A stretch of 64,000 bases of DNA from Colletes latitarsis (GCF_051014445.1 NW_027488377.1:5394001-5458000); one strand, 5' to 3'; positions 21,523 through 35,070 are shown, counted from the stretch's first letter. A program made the numbers and translations. The notes: generated from the letters alone by a model not told the origin.

Positions 21523-24272
21523 ATCGACTATTTCAGTGTGGTACCACATTACTACGTGATCCAAACCAGAAAAAGCCCAGAATCTGGCCATCAACTATGA
21601 GAAATATGCGAAAATATGACCCTGATGAGGGCAAACCCCAGAACTAACCTAGACCTAACATGCGGTATCCTCAAAAATATTGATCGACACCAGGTTTAAT
21701 CGACTGTTTCATTGTGGTACCACATTACTACGTGATCCAAACCAGGAAAAACCCAGGATCCGTTCAACAAGTATGTGGAGAATGCGAAAGTATGTGTCTC
21801 ATGAGGGAAAATCACAGGCCTAACCTAGACCTAACATGCGTTATCCTCAAAAATATTGATCGACACCAGGTTTAATCGACTGCTTCAGTGTGGTACCACA
21901 TTACTACGTGATCCAATCCAGAAAAAGCCCAGGATCTAGCCATGAAGTATGAGAAATATGCGATATTATGGGCCTGTTAAGGGCAAATCCTAGACCTAAC
22001 CCATACCTAACATGCGTTATCCTCAAAAATATTGATCGACACCTGGTTTAATCGACAGTTTCAGTGTGGTAATACATTACTACGTGATCCAAACCAGAAA
22101 AAGCCCAGAATCTGGCCACCAAGTATGAGAAATATGTGAAAGTACGAGCCTGATGAGATCAAATCCCAGAACTAACCTATTCCTAACATGAGTTATTCAC
22201 TAAAATATTGATCGAAACCAGGTTTATTCGACTGATTCAGTGTGGTACCACATTACTACGTGATCCAAACCAGAAAAACCCAGGATCTGTACAACAAGTA
22301 TGTGAAAAACGCGAAAGTATGAGCCTGATGAGGGCAAATCCCCTGATCTATCCCAGACATACCTTGCGTTATCCTCTAAAATATTGATCGAAACCAGGTT
22401 TAATTGACAGGTTTAGTGTGGCATCACATTACTACGTGATCCAAACCAGTGGAAGCCCAGGATCTGGCCAACAAGATTGAGAAATATGCGAAAGTATGAG
22501 CCTGATGAGAGCAAATCCCAGACCTAACCTAGACCTAACATGAATTATCCTCTAAGATACTGATCGAAACCAGGATTAATGGACTGTTTCAGTGTGGTAC
22601 CACATTACTACCTGATCCAAACCAGAAAAAACCCAGGATCTGTTCAACAAGTATGTGAAAAACGCGAAAGTATGAGCCTGATGAGGGCAAATCCCAGACC
22701 TATCCCAGACATAACTTGCGCTATCCTCTAAAATATTGATCGAAACCAGGTTTAATCGACTGTTTCAGTGTGGTACCACATTACTACGTGGTCCAAACCA
22801 GAAAAGGCCCAGAATCTGGCCATCAAGAATGAGAAATATGCGAAAGTACGAGTCTGATGAGAGCAAACCCCAGCCCTAACCAAGACCTAACATGCGTTAT
22901 TCTCTAAAACATTGATCGGAACCAGGTTTAATGGACTGTTTCTGTGTGGTACCACATTACTACGGGATCCAAACCAGAAAAAACCCAGGATCTGATCAAC
23001 AAGTATGTGAAAAACGCGGAACTATGAGCCTGATCAGGGCAAATCCCAGACCTATCCCAGCCCTAACATGCGTTATCCTATAAAATATTGATCAAGATCA
23101 GGTTTAATGGACTGTTTCAGTGAGGTACCACATTACTACGCGATCCAAACCAGAAAAAACCCAGGATCTGTTCAGCAAGTATGTGAAAAACGCGAAAGTA
23201 TGAGCCTGATGAGGGCAAATCCCAGAACTATCCCAGACATAACTTGCGTTATCCTCTAAAATATTGATCGAAACCAGGTTTAATCGACTGTTTCAGTGTG
23301 GTACCACATTACTACCTGATCCAATCCAGAAAAAACCCAGGATCTGTTCAACAAGTATGTGACAAACGCGAAAGTATGAGCCTGAGGAGGGCAAATCCCA
23401 GACCTATCCCAGACATAACTTGCGTTATCCTGTAAAATATTGATCGAAACCAGGTTTAATTGACTGTTTTAGTGTGGCATCACATTACTACGTGATCCAA
23501 ATCAGAAAAAACCCAGGATCCGTTCAACAAGTATGTGGAGAATGCGAAAGTATGTGTCTCATGAGGGAAAATCCCAGACCTAACCTAGACCTAACATGCG
23601 TTATCCTCAAAAATATTGATCGACACCAGGTTTAATCGACTGCTTCAGTGTGGTACCACATTACTACGTGATCCAATCCAGAAAAAGCCATGGATCTAGC
23701 CATGAAGTATGAGAAATATGCGATATTATGGGCCAGATTAGGGCAAATCCTAGACCTAACCCAGACCTAACATGCGTTATCCTCAAAAATATTTATCAAG
23801 ACCAGGTTTAATTGAATGTTTAAGTGTGGTACCACATTACTACGTGATCCAAACGAGAAAAAACCCAGAATCCGTTCAACAAGTATGTGGAGAATGCGAA
23901 TGTATGTGTCTGATGAGGGAAAATTCCAGGCCTAACCTAGACCTAACATGCGTTATCCTCAAAAATATTGATCGACACCAGGTTTAATCGACTGTTTCAG
24001 TGTGGTAATACATTACTACGTGATCCAAACCAGAAAAAGCCCAGAATCTGGCCACCAAGTACGAGAAATATGTGAAAGTACGAGCCTGATGAGATCAAAT
24101 CCCAGACCTAACCTAGACCTAACATGAGTTATTCACTAAAATATTGATCGAAACCAGGTTTAATCGACTGTTTCAGTGTGGTACCACATTACTACGTGAT
24201 CCAAACCAGAAAACCCCAGGATCTGTTCAACAAGTATGTGAAAAACGCGAAACTATGAGCCTGATGAGGGCA
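18532..24272. repeat. Segmental duplication 1, right copy
   Basis: This is the partner of 5860-11600. Single-base differences include TGCGGTATCC near 21661 for TGCGTTATCC, GATCGGAACC near 22914 for GACCGGAACC, and TTTCTGTGTGG near 22939. From about 23.4 kb it carries the copy C states GATCGAAACC and GAATGCGAATG, which suggests recombination or gene conversion between HOR lineages after duplication. Confidence 0.8.
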
Positions 24273-25040
24273 AATCCCAGACCTATCCCAGACCTAACAT
24301 GCGTTATCCTCTAAAATATTGATCGAGACCAGGTTTAATGGACTGTTTCAGTGTGATACCACATTACTACGTGATCCAAACCAGAAAAACCCAGGATCTG
24401 TTCAACAAGTATGTGAAAAACGCGAAACTATGAGCCTTATGAGGGCAAATCCCAGGCCTACCCCAGACCTAACTTGCGTTATCCTGTAAAACATTGATCG
24501 AAACTAGGTTTAATTTGCTGTTTCAGTGTGGTACCACATTACTACGTGATCCAATGCAGAAAAAGCCCTGGTTCTAGCCATGAAGTATGAGAAATATGCG
24601 AAATTCTGAGCCGGATTAGGGCAAATCCTAGACCTAACCCAGATCTAACATGCGTTATCCTCTATAATATTTATCAAGACCAGGTTTAATCGACTGTTTC
24701 AGTGTGGTACCACATTACTACGTGATCCAAACCAGAAAAAACCCAGGATCTGTTTAACAAGTATGTGAAGTATGCGTAAGTATGAGTCTGATGAGGGCAA
24801 ATCCCCGGCCTAACCTAGACATAACATGCGTTATCCTCCAAAATATTGATCGAAACCTGGTTTAGTGGACTGTTTCAGTGTGGTACCACATTACTGCGTG
24901 ATCCAAACCAGAAAAAACCCAGGATCTGTTCAACAAGTATGTGAGAAATGCGAAAGTATGACCCTGATGAGGGCAAATCCCGAACCTATCTCAGACATAA
25001 CTTGCGTTATCCTCTAAAATATTGATCGAAACCAGGTTTA
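21523..25040. repeat. HOR copy D, 20-monomer variant (3518 bp)
   Basis: The copy runs between successive ATCGACTATTTCAG markers but is 3518 bp, 175 more than the other complete copies. The extra monomer is near 24290-24465 and carries GATCGAGACCAGG and CAGTGTGATACCACATT. Related monomers lie near 35234 and 35404. The left part tracks copy A; the part after about 23.4 kb tracks C. Confidence 0.88.
24290..24465. repeat. Extra monomer in HOR copy D
   Basis: This monomer has GATCGAGACCAGGTTTAATG and CAGTGTGATACCACATTAC, which are absent from copies A, B, C, E, F and G. The same combination occurs again at about 35225-35290, just after HOR copy G. It is therefore a marker of a 20-monomer HOR version, or of the boundary sequence. 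Confidence 0.78.
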
Positions 25041-28000
25041 ATCGACTATTTCAGTGTGGTACCACATTACTACGTGATCCAATCCAGAAAAAGCCCAGAA
25101 TCTGGCCATCAACTATGAGAAATATGCGAAAATATGACCCTGATGAGTGCAAACCCCAGAACTAACCTAGACCTAACATGCGTTATCCTCAAAAATATTG
25201 ATCGACACCAGGTTTAATCGACTGATTCAGTGTGGTACCACATTACTACGTGATCCAAACCAGGAAAAACCCAGGATCCGTTCAACAAGTATGTGGAGAA
25301 TGCGAAAGTATGTGTCTCATGAGGGAAAATCACAGGCCTAACCTAGACCTAACATGCGTTATCCTCAAAAATAATGATCGACACCAGGTTTAATCGACTG
25401 CTTCAGTGTGGTACCACATTACTACGTGATCCAATCCAGAAAAAGCCCAGGATCTAGCCATGAAGTATGAGAAATATGCGATATTATGGGCCTGTTAAGG
25501 GCAAATCCTAGACCTAACCCATACCTAACATGCGTTATCCTCAAAAATATTGATCGACACCAGGTTTAATCGACAGTTTCAGTGTGGTAATACATTACTA
25601 CGTGATCCAAACCAGAAAAAGCCCAGAATCTGGCCACCAAGTATGAGAAATATGTGAAAGTACGAGCCTGATGAGATCAAATCCCAGAACTAACCTAGAC
25701 CTAACATGAGTTATTCACTAAAATATTGATCGAAACCAGGTTTATTCGACTGATTCAGTGTGGCACCACATTACTACGTGATCCAAACCAGAAAAACCCA
25801 GGATCTGTACAACAAGTATGTGAAAAACGCGAAAGTATGAGCCTGATGAGGGCAAATCCCCAGATCTATCCCAGACATACCTTGCGTTATCCTCTAAAAT
25901 ATTGATCGAAACCAGGTTTAATTGACAGGTTTAGTGTGGCATCACATTACTACGTGATCCAAACCAGTGGAAGCCCAGGATCTGGCCAACAAGAATGAGA
26001 AATATGCGAAAGTATGAGCCTGATGAGAGCAAATCCCAGACCTAACCTAGACCTAACATGAATTATCCTCTAAGATACTGATCGAAACCAGGATTAATGG
26101 ACTGTTTCAGTGTGGTACCACATTACTACCTGATCCAAACCAGAAAAAACCCAGGATCTGATCAACAAGTATGTGAAAAACGCGAAAGTATGAGCCTGAT
26201 GAGGGCAAATCCCAGACCTATCCCAGACATAACTTGCGTTATCCTCTAAAATATTGATCGAAACCAGGTTTAATCGACTGCTTCAGTGTGGTACCACATT
26301 ACTACGTGATCCAAACCGGAAAAGGCCCAGAATCTGGCCATCAAGAATGAGAAATATGCGAAAGTACGAGTCTGATGAGAGCAAACCCCAGCCCTAACCA
26401 AGACCTAACATGCGTTATTCTCTAAAACATTGACCGGAACCAGGTTTAATGGACTGTTTCAGTGTGGTACCACATTACTACGGGATCCAAACCAGAAAAA
26501 ACCCAGGATCTGATCAACAAGTATGTGAAAAACGCGGAACTATGAGCCTGATCAGGGCAAATCCCAGACCTATCCCAGCCCTAACATGCGTTATCCTATA
26601 AAATATTGATCAAGATCAGGTTTAATGGACTGTTTCAGTGAGGTACCACATTACTACGCGATCCAAACCAGAAAAAACCCAGGATCTGTTCAGCAAGTAT
26701 GTGAAAAACGCGAAAGTATGAGCCTGATGAGGGCAAATCCCAGAACTATCCCAGACATAACTTGCGTTATCCTCTAAAATATTGATCGAAACCAGGTTTA
26801 ATCGACTGTTTCAGTGTGGTACCACATTACTACCTGATCCAATCCAGAAAAAACCCAGGATCTGTTCAACAAGTATGTGACAAACGCGAAAGTATGAGCC
26901 TGAGGAGGGCAAATCCCAGACCTATCCCAGACATAACTTGCGTTATCCTGTAAAATATTGTTCGAAACCAGGTTTAATTGACTGTTTTAGTGTGGCATCA
27001 CATTACTACGTGATCCAAATCAGAAAAAACCCAGGATCCGTTCAACAAGTATGTGGAGAATGCGAAAGTATGTGTCTCATGAGGGAAAATCCCAGACCTA
27101 ACCTAGACCTAACATGCGTTATCCTCAAAAATATTGATCGACACCAGGTTTAATCGACTGCTTCAGTGTGGTACCACATTACTACGTGAACCAATCCAGA
27201 AAAAGCCATGGATCTAGCCATGAAGTATGAGAAATATGCGATATTATGGGCCAGATTAGGGCAAATCCTAGACCTAACCCAGACCTAACATGCGTTATCC
27301 TCAAAAATATTTATCAAGACCAGGTTTAATTGAATGTTTAAGTGTGGTACCACATTACTACGTGATCCAAACGAGAAAAAACCCAGAATCCGTTCAACAA
27401 GTATGTGGAGAATGCAAATGTATGTGTCTGATGAGGGAAAATTCCAGGCCTAACCTAGACCTAACATGCGTTATCCTCAAAAATATTGATCGACACCAGG
27501 TTTAATCGACTGTTTCAGTGTGGTAATACATTACTACGTGATCCAAACCAGAAAAAGCCCAGAATCTGGCCACCAAGTATGAGAAATATGTGAAAGTACG
27601 AGCCTGATGAGATCAAATCCCAGGCCTAACCTAGACCTAACATGAGTTATTCCCGAAAATATTGATCGAAACCAGGTTTAATCGACTGTTTCTTTGTGGT
27701 ACCACATTACTACGTGATCCAAACCAGAAAACCCCAGGATCTGTTCAACAAGTATATGAAAAACGTGAAACTATGAGCCTGATGAGGGCAAATCCCAGGC
27801 CTACCCCAGACCTAACTTGCGTTATCCTGTAAAACATTGATCGAAACTAGGTTTAATTTACTGTTTCAGTGTGGTACCACATTACTACGTGATCCAATGC
27901 AGAAAAAGCCCTGGTTCTAGCTATGAAGTATGAGAAATATGCGAAATTCTGAGCCGGATTAGGGCAAATCCTAGACCTAACCCAGATCTAACATGCGTTA

Positions 28001-28383
28001 TCCTCTATAATATTTATCAAGACCAGGTTTAATCGACTGTTTCAGTGTGGTACCACATTACTACGTGATCCAAACCAGAAAAAACCCAGGATCTGTTTAA
28101 CAAGTATGTGAAGTATGCGTAAGTATGAGTCTGATGAGGGCAAATCCCCGGCCTAACCTAGACATACCATGCGTTATCCTCCAAAATATTGATCGAAACC
28201 AGGTTTAGTGGACTGTTTCAGTGTGGTACCACATTACTGCGTGATCCAAATCAGAAAAAACCCAGGATCTGTTCAACAAGTATGTGAGAAATGCGAAAGT
28301 ATGACCCTGATGAGGGCAAATCCCGAACCTATCTCAGACATAACTTGCGTTATCCTCTAAAATATTGATCGAAACCAGGTTTA
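25041..28383. repeat. 19-mer HOR copy E (3343 bp)
   Basis: Copy E is complete. Its left part carries B-like states (ATAATGATCG near 25370, GGATCTGATCAAC near 26156, AACCGGAAAAGGCCC near 26318) together with A-like states (CATTACTACG, GATCCAAACCAGG). It then shows the A-specific GTGAACCAATCC near 27186, so it looks like a mosaic of A and B lineages. GATGAGTGCAAACCCC near 25143 is private. Confidence 0.9.
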
Positions 28384-31300
28384 ATCGACTATTTCAGTGT
28401 GGTACCACATCACTACGTGATCCAATCCAGAAAAAGCCCAGAATCTGGCCATCAACTATGAGAAATATGCGAAAATATGACCCTGATGAGGGCAAACCCC
28501 AGAACTAACCTAGAACTAACATGCGTTACCCTCAAAAATATTGATCGACACCAGGTTTAATCGACTGTTTCAGTGTGGTACCACATTACTACGTGATCAA
28601 AACCAGGAAAAACCCTGGATCCGTTCAACAAGTATGTGGAGAATGCGAAAGTATGTGTCTCATGAGGGAAAATCACAGGCCTAACCTAGACCTAACATGC
28701 GTTATCCTCAAAAATAATGATCGACACCAGGTTTAATCGACTGCTTCAGTGTGGTACCACATTACTACGTGATCCAATCCAGAAAAAGCCCAGGATCTAG
28801 CCATGAAGTATGAGAAATATGCGATATTATGGGCCTGTTAAGGGCAAATCCTAGACCTAACCCATACCTAACATGCGTTATCCTCAAAAATATTGATCGA
28901 CACCAGGTTTAATCGACAGTTTCAGTGTGGTAATACATTACTACGTGATCCAAACCAGAAAAAGCCCAGAATCTGGCCACCAAGTATGAGAAATATGTGA
29001 AAGTACGAGCCTGATGAGATCAAATCCCAGAACTAACCTAGACCTAACATGAGTTATTCACTAAAATATTGATCGAAACCAGGTTTATTCGACTGATTCA
29101 GTGTGGTACCACATTACTACGTGATCCAAACTAGAAAAACCCAGGATCTGTACAACAAGTATGGGGAAAACGCGAAAGTATGAGCCTGATGAGGGCAAAT
29201 CCCCAGATCTATCCCAGACATACCTTGCGTTATCCTCTAAAATATTGATCGAAACCAGGTTTAATTGACAGGTTTAGTGTGGCATCACATTACTACGTGA
29301 TCCAAACCAGTGGAAGCCCAGGATCTGGCCAACAAGAATGAGAAATATGCGAAAGTATGAGCCTGATGAGAGCAAATCCCAGACCTAACCTAGACCTAAC
29401 ATGAATTATCCTCTAAGATACTGATCGAAACCAGGATTAATGGACTGTTTCAGTGTGGTACCACATTACTACCTGATCCAAACCAGAAAAAACCCAGGAT
29501 CTGATCAACAAGTATGTGAAAAACGCGAAAGTATGAGCCTGATGAGGGCAAATCCCAGACCTATCCCAGACATAACTTGCGTTATCCTCTAAAATATTGA
29601 TCGAAACCAGGTTTAATCGACTGCTTCAGTGTGGTACCACATTACTACGTGATCCAAACCGGAAAAGGCCCAGAATCTGGCCATCAAGAATGAGAAATAT
29701 GCGAAAGTACGAGTCTGATGAGAGCAAACCCCAGCCCTAACCAAGACCTAACATGCGTTATTCTCTAAAACATTGACCGGAACCAGGTTTAATGGACTGT
29801 TTCAGTGTGGTACCACATTACTACGGGATCCAAACCAGAAAAAACCCAGGATCTGATCAACAAGTATGTGAAAAACGCGGAACTATGAGCCTGATCAGGG
29901 CAAATCCCAGACCTATCCCAGCCCTAACATGCGTTATCCTATAAAATATTGATCAAGATCAGGTTTAATGGACTGTTTCAGTGAGGTACCACATTACTAC
30001 GCGATCCAAACCAGAAAAAACCCAGGATCTGTTCAGCAAGTATGTGAAAAACGCGAAAGTATGAGCCTGATGAGGGCAAATCCCAGAACTATCCCAGACA
30101 TAACTTGCGTTATCCTCTAAAATATTGATCGAAACCAGGTTTAATCGACTGTTTCAGTGTGGTACCACATTACTACCTGATCCAATCCAGAAAAAACCCA
30201 GGATCTGTTCAACAAGTATGTGACAAACGCGAAAGTATGAGCCTGAGGAGGGCAAATCCCAGACCTATCCCAGACATAACTTGCGTTATCCTGTAAAATA
30301 TTGTTCGAAACCAGGTTTAATTGACTGTTTTAGTGTGGCATCACATTACTACGTGATCCAAATCAGAAAAAACCCAGGATCCGTTCAACAAGTATGTGGA
30401 GAATGCGAAAGTATGTGTCTCATGAGGGAAAATCCCAGACCTAACCTAGACCTAACATGCGTTATCCTCAAAAATATTGATCGACACCAGGTTTAATCGA
30501 CTGCTTCAGTGTGGTACCACATTACTACGTGATCCAATCCAGAAAAAGCCATGGATCTAGCCATGAAGTATGAGAAATATGCGATATTATGGGCCAGATT
30601 AGGGCAAATCCTAGACCTAACCCAGACCTAACATGCGTTATCCTCAAAAATATTTATCAAGACCAGGTTTAATTGAATGTTTAAGTGTGGTACCACATTA
30701 CTACGTGATCCAAACGAGAAAAAACCCAGAATCCGTTCAACAAGTATGTGGAGAATGCAAATGTATGTGTCTGATGAGGGAAAATTCCAGGCCTAACCTA
30801 GACCTAACATGCGTTATCCTCAAAAATATTGATCGACACCAGGTTTAATCGACTGTTTCAGTGTGGTAATACATTACTACGTGATCCAAACCAGAAAAAG
30901 CCCAGAATCTGGCCACCAAGTATGAGAAATATGTGAAAGTACGAGCCTGATGAGATCAAATCCCAGGCCTAACCTAGACCTAACATGAGTTATTCCCGAA
31001 AATATTGATCGAAACCAGGTTTAATCGACTGTTTCTTTGTGGTACCACATTACTACGTGATCCAAACCAGAAAACCCCAGGATCTGTTCAACAAGTATAT
31101 GAAAAACGTGAAACTATGAGCCTGATGAGGGCAAATCCCAGGCCTACCCCAGACCTAACTTGCGTTATCCTGTAAAACATTGATCGAAACTAGGTTTAAT
31201 TTACTGTTTCAGTGTGGTACCACATTACTACGTGATCCAATGCAGAAAAAGCCCTGGTTCTAGCTATGAAGTATGAGAAATATGCGAAATTCTGAGCCGG

Positions 31301-31726
31301 ATTAGGGCAAATCCTAGACCTAACCCAGATCTAACATGCGTTATCCTCTATAATATTTATCAAGACCAGGTTTAATCGACTGTTTCAGTGTGGTACCACA
31401 TTACTACGTGATCCAAACCAGAAAAAACCCAGGATCTGTTTAACAAGTATGTGAAGTATGCGTAAGTATGAGTCTGATGAGGGCAAATCCCCGGCCTAAC
31501 CTAGACATACCATGCGTTATCCTCCAAAATATTGATCGAAACCAGGTTTAGTGGACTGTTTCAGTGTGGTACCACATTACTGCGTGATCCAAATCAGAAA
31601 AAACCCAGGATCTGTTCAACAAGTATGTGAGAAATGCGAAAGTATGACCCTGATGAGGGCAAATCCCGAACCTATCTCAGACATAACTTGCGTTATCCTC
31701 TAAAATATTGATCGAAACCAGGTTTA
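28384..31726. repeat. 19-mer HOR copy F (3343 bp)
   Basis: Copy F is complete and is the +16190 partner of B. It shares CATCACTACG, CTAGAACTAACATGCG, GTTACCCTC, GATCAAAACCAGG and AACCCTGGATCC, and it reads GACCTAACCCATACC where B alone has GACCTGACCC. Confidence 0.92.
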
Positions 31727-34190
31727 ATCGACTATTTCAGTGTGGTACCACATCACTACGTGATCCAATCCAGAAAAAGCCCAGAATCTGGCCATCAACT
31801 ATGAGAAATATGCGAAAATATGACCCTGATGAGGGCAAACCCCAGAACTAACCTAGAACTAACATGCGTTACCCTCAAAAATATTGATCGACACCAGGTT
31901 TAATCGACTGTTTCAGTGTGGTACCACATTACTACGTGATCAAAACCAGGAAAAACCCTGGATCCGTTCAACAAGTATGTGGAGAATGCGAAAGTATGTG
32001 TCTCATGAGGGAAAATCACAGGCCTAACCTAGACCTAACATGCGTTATCCTCAAAAATAATGATCGACACCAGGTTTAATCGACTGCTTCAGTGTGGTAC
32101 CACATTACTACGTGATCCAATCCAGAAAAAGCCCAGGATCTAGCCATGAAGTATGAGAAATATGCGATATTATGGGCCTGTTAAGGGCAAATCCTAGACC
32201 TAACCCATACCTAACATGCGTTATCCTCAAAAATATTGATCGACACCAGGTTTAATCGACAGTTTCAGTGTGGTAATACATTACTACGTGATCCAAACCA
32301 GAAAAAGCCCAGAATCTGGCCACCAAGTATGAGAAATATGTGAAAGTACGAGCCTGATGAGATCAAATCCCAGAACTAACCTAGACCTAACATGAGTTAT
32401 TCACTAAAATATTGATCGAAACCAGGTTTATTCGACTGATTCAGTGTGGTACCACATTACTACGTGATCCAAACTAGAAAAACCCAGGATCTGTACAACA
32501 AGTATGGGGAAAACGCGAAAGTATGAGCCTGATGAGGGCAAATCCCCAGATCTATCCCAGACATACCTTGCGTTATCCTCTAAAATATTGATCGAAACCA
32601 GGTTTAATTGACAGGTTTAGTGTGGCATCACATTACTACGTGATCCAAACCAGTGGAAGCCCAGGATCTGGCCAACAAGAATGAGAAATATGCGAAAGTA
32701 TGAGCCTGATGAGAGCAAATCCCAGACCTAACCTAGACCTAACATGAATTATCCTCTAAGATACTGATCGAAACCAGGATTAATGGACTGTTTCAGTGTG
32801 GTACCATATTACTACCTGATCCAAACCAGAAAAAACCAAGGATCTGTTCAACAAGTATGTGAAAAACGCGAAAGTATGAGCCTGATGAGGGCAAATCCCA
32901 GACCTATCCCAGACATAACTTGCGTTATCCTCTAAAATATTGATCGAAACCAGGTTTAATCGACTGTATCAGTGTGGTGCCACATTACTACGTGATCCAA
33001 ACCGGAAAAGGCACAGAATCTGGCCATCAAGAATGAGAAATATGCGAAAGTACGAGTCTGATGAGAGCAAACCCCAGCCCTAACCAAGACCTAACATGCG
33101 TTATTCTCTAAAACATTAACCGGAACCAGGTTTAATGGACTGTTTCAGTGTGGTACCACATTACTACGGGATCCAAACCAGAAAAAACCCAGGATCTGAT
33201 CAACAAGTATGTGAAAAACGCGGAACTATGAGCCTGATCAGGGCAAATCCCAGACCTATCCCAGCCCTAACTTGCGTTATCCTATAAAATATTGATCAAG
33301 ATCAGGTTTAATGGACTGTTTCAGTGAGGTACCACATTACTACGCGATCCAAACCAGAAAAAACCCAGGATCTGTTCAGCAAGTATGTGAAAAACGCGAA
33401 AGTATGAGCCTGATGAGGGCAAATCCCAGAACTATCCCAGACATAACTTGCGTTATCCTCTAAAATATTGATCGAAACCAGGTTTAATCGACTGTTTCAG
33501 TGTGGTACCACATTACTACCTGATCCAATCCAGAAAAAACCCAGGATCTGTTCAACAAGTATGTGACAAACGCGAAAGTATGAGCCTGAGGAGGGCAAAT
33601 CCCAGACCTATCCCAGACATAACTTGCGTTATCCTGTAAAATATTGATCGAAACCAGGTTTAATTGACTGTTTTGGTGTGGCATCACATTACTACGTGAT
33701 CCAAATCAGAAAAAACCCAGGATCCGTTCAACAAGTATGTGGAGAATGCGAAAGTATGTGTCTCATGAGGGAAAATCCCAGACCTAACCTAGACCTAACA
33801 TGCGTTATCCTCAAAAATATTGATCGACACCAGGTTTAATCGACTGCTTCAGTGTGGTACCACATTACTACGTGATCCAATCCAGAAAAAGCCATGGATC
33901 TAGCCATGAAGTATGAGAAATATGCGATATTATGGGCCAGATTAGGGCAAATCCTAGACCTAACCCAGACCTAACATGCGTTATCCTCAAAAATATTTAT
34001 CAAGACCAGGTTTAATTGAATGTTTAAGTGTGGTACCACATTACTACGTGATCCAAACGAGGAAAAACCCAGAATCCGTTCAACAAGTATGTGGAGAATG
34101 CGAATGTATGTGTCTGATGAGGGAAAATTCCAGGCCTAACCTAGACCTAACATGCGTTATCCTCAAAAATATTGATCGACACCAGGTTTA
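31727..34190. repeat. 19-mer HOR copy G, partial (14 monomers)
   Basis: This is the +16190 partner of C, with the same length (2464 bp) and the same end point. It shares all the C-specific states, including TACCATATTAC, AACCAAGGATCTG, GTATCAGTGTGGTGCC, CATTAACCGG and TTTTGGTGTGGC. Private differences seen are near 32734 (CTAGACC, where C has CTCGACC) and 34060 (GAGGAAAAACCC). Confidence 0.92.
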
Positions 34191-35070
34191 ATGGACTGTT
34201 TCAGTGAGGTACCACATTACTACGCGATCCAAACCAGAAAAAACCCAGGATCTGTTCAGCAAGTATGTGAAAAACGCGAAAGTATGAGCCTGATGAGGGC
34301 AAATCCCAGAACTATCCCAGACATAACTTGCGTTATCCTCTAAAATATTGATCGAAACCAGGTTTAATCGACTGTTTCAGTGTGGTACCACATTACTACC
34401 TGATCCAATCCAGAAAAAACCCAGGATCTGTTCAACAAGTATGTGACAAACGCGAAAGTATGAGCCTGAGGAGGGCAAATCCCAGACCTATCCCAGACAT
34501 AACTTGCGTTATCCTGTAAAATATTGATCGAAACCAGGTTTAATTGACTGTTTTGGTGTGGCATCACATTACTACGTGATCCAAATCAGAAAAAACCCAG
34601 GATCCGTTCAACAAGTATGTGGAGAATGCGAAAGTATGTGTCTCATGAGGGAAAATCCCAGACCTAACCTAGACCTAACATGCGTTATCCTCAAAAATAT
34701 TGATCGACACCAGGTTTAATCGACTGCTTCAGTGTGGTACCACATTACTACGTGATCCAATCCAGAAAAAGCCATGGATCTAGCCATGAAGTATGAGAAA
34801 TATGCGATATTATGGGCCAGATTAGGGCAAATCCTAGACCTAACCCAGACCTAACATGCGTTATCCTCAAAAATATTTATCAAGACCAGGTTTAATTGAA
34901 TGTTTAAGTGTGGTACCACATTACTACGTGATCCAAACGAGAAAAAACCCAGAATCCGTTCAACAAGTATGTGGAGAATGCGAATGTATGTGTCTGATGA
35001 GGGAAAATTCCAGGCCTAACCTAGACCTAACATGCGTTATCCTCAAAAATATTGATCGACACCAGGTTTA
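33311..35070. repeat. 880-bp (5-monomer) tandem duplication
   Basis: 33311-34190 and 34191-35070 are essentially the same five monomers, beginning ATGGACTGTTTCAGTGAGG. One visible difference is GAGGAAAAACCC near 34060 against GAGAAAAAACCC near 34940. The equal reverse-strand frames at 33484 and 34364 reflect this. The junction at 34191 corresponds to the junction at 18001 after copy C. Confidence 0.92.

Larger units (their letters stand above)
26938..34190. repeat. Segmental duplication 2, right copy
   Basis: This is the partner of 10748-18000 and covers late E, all of F and partial G. The constant offset and the rarity of differences point to a recent event spanning more than two HOR units. 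The alternative is an assembly duplication, which long reads would settle. Confidence 0.88.
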
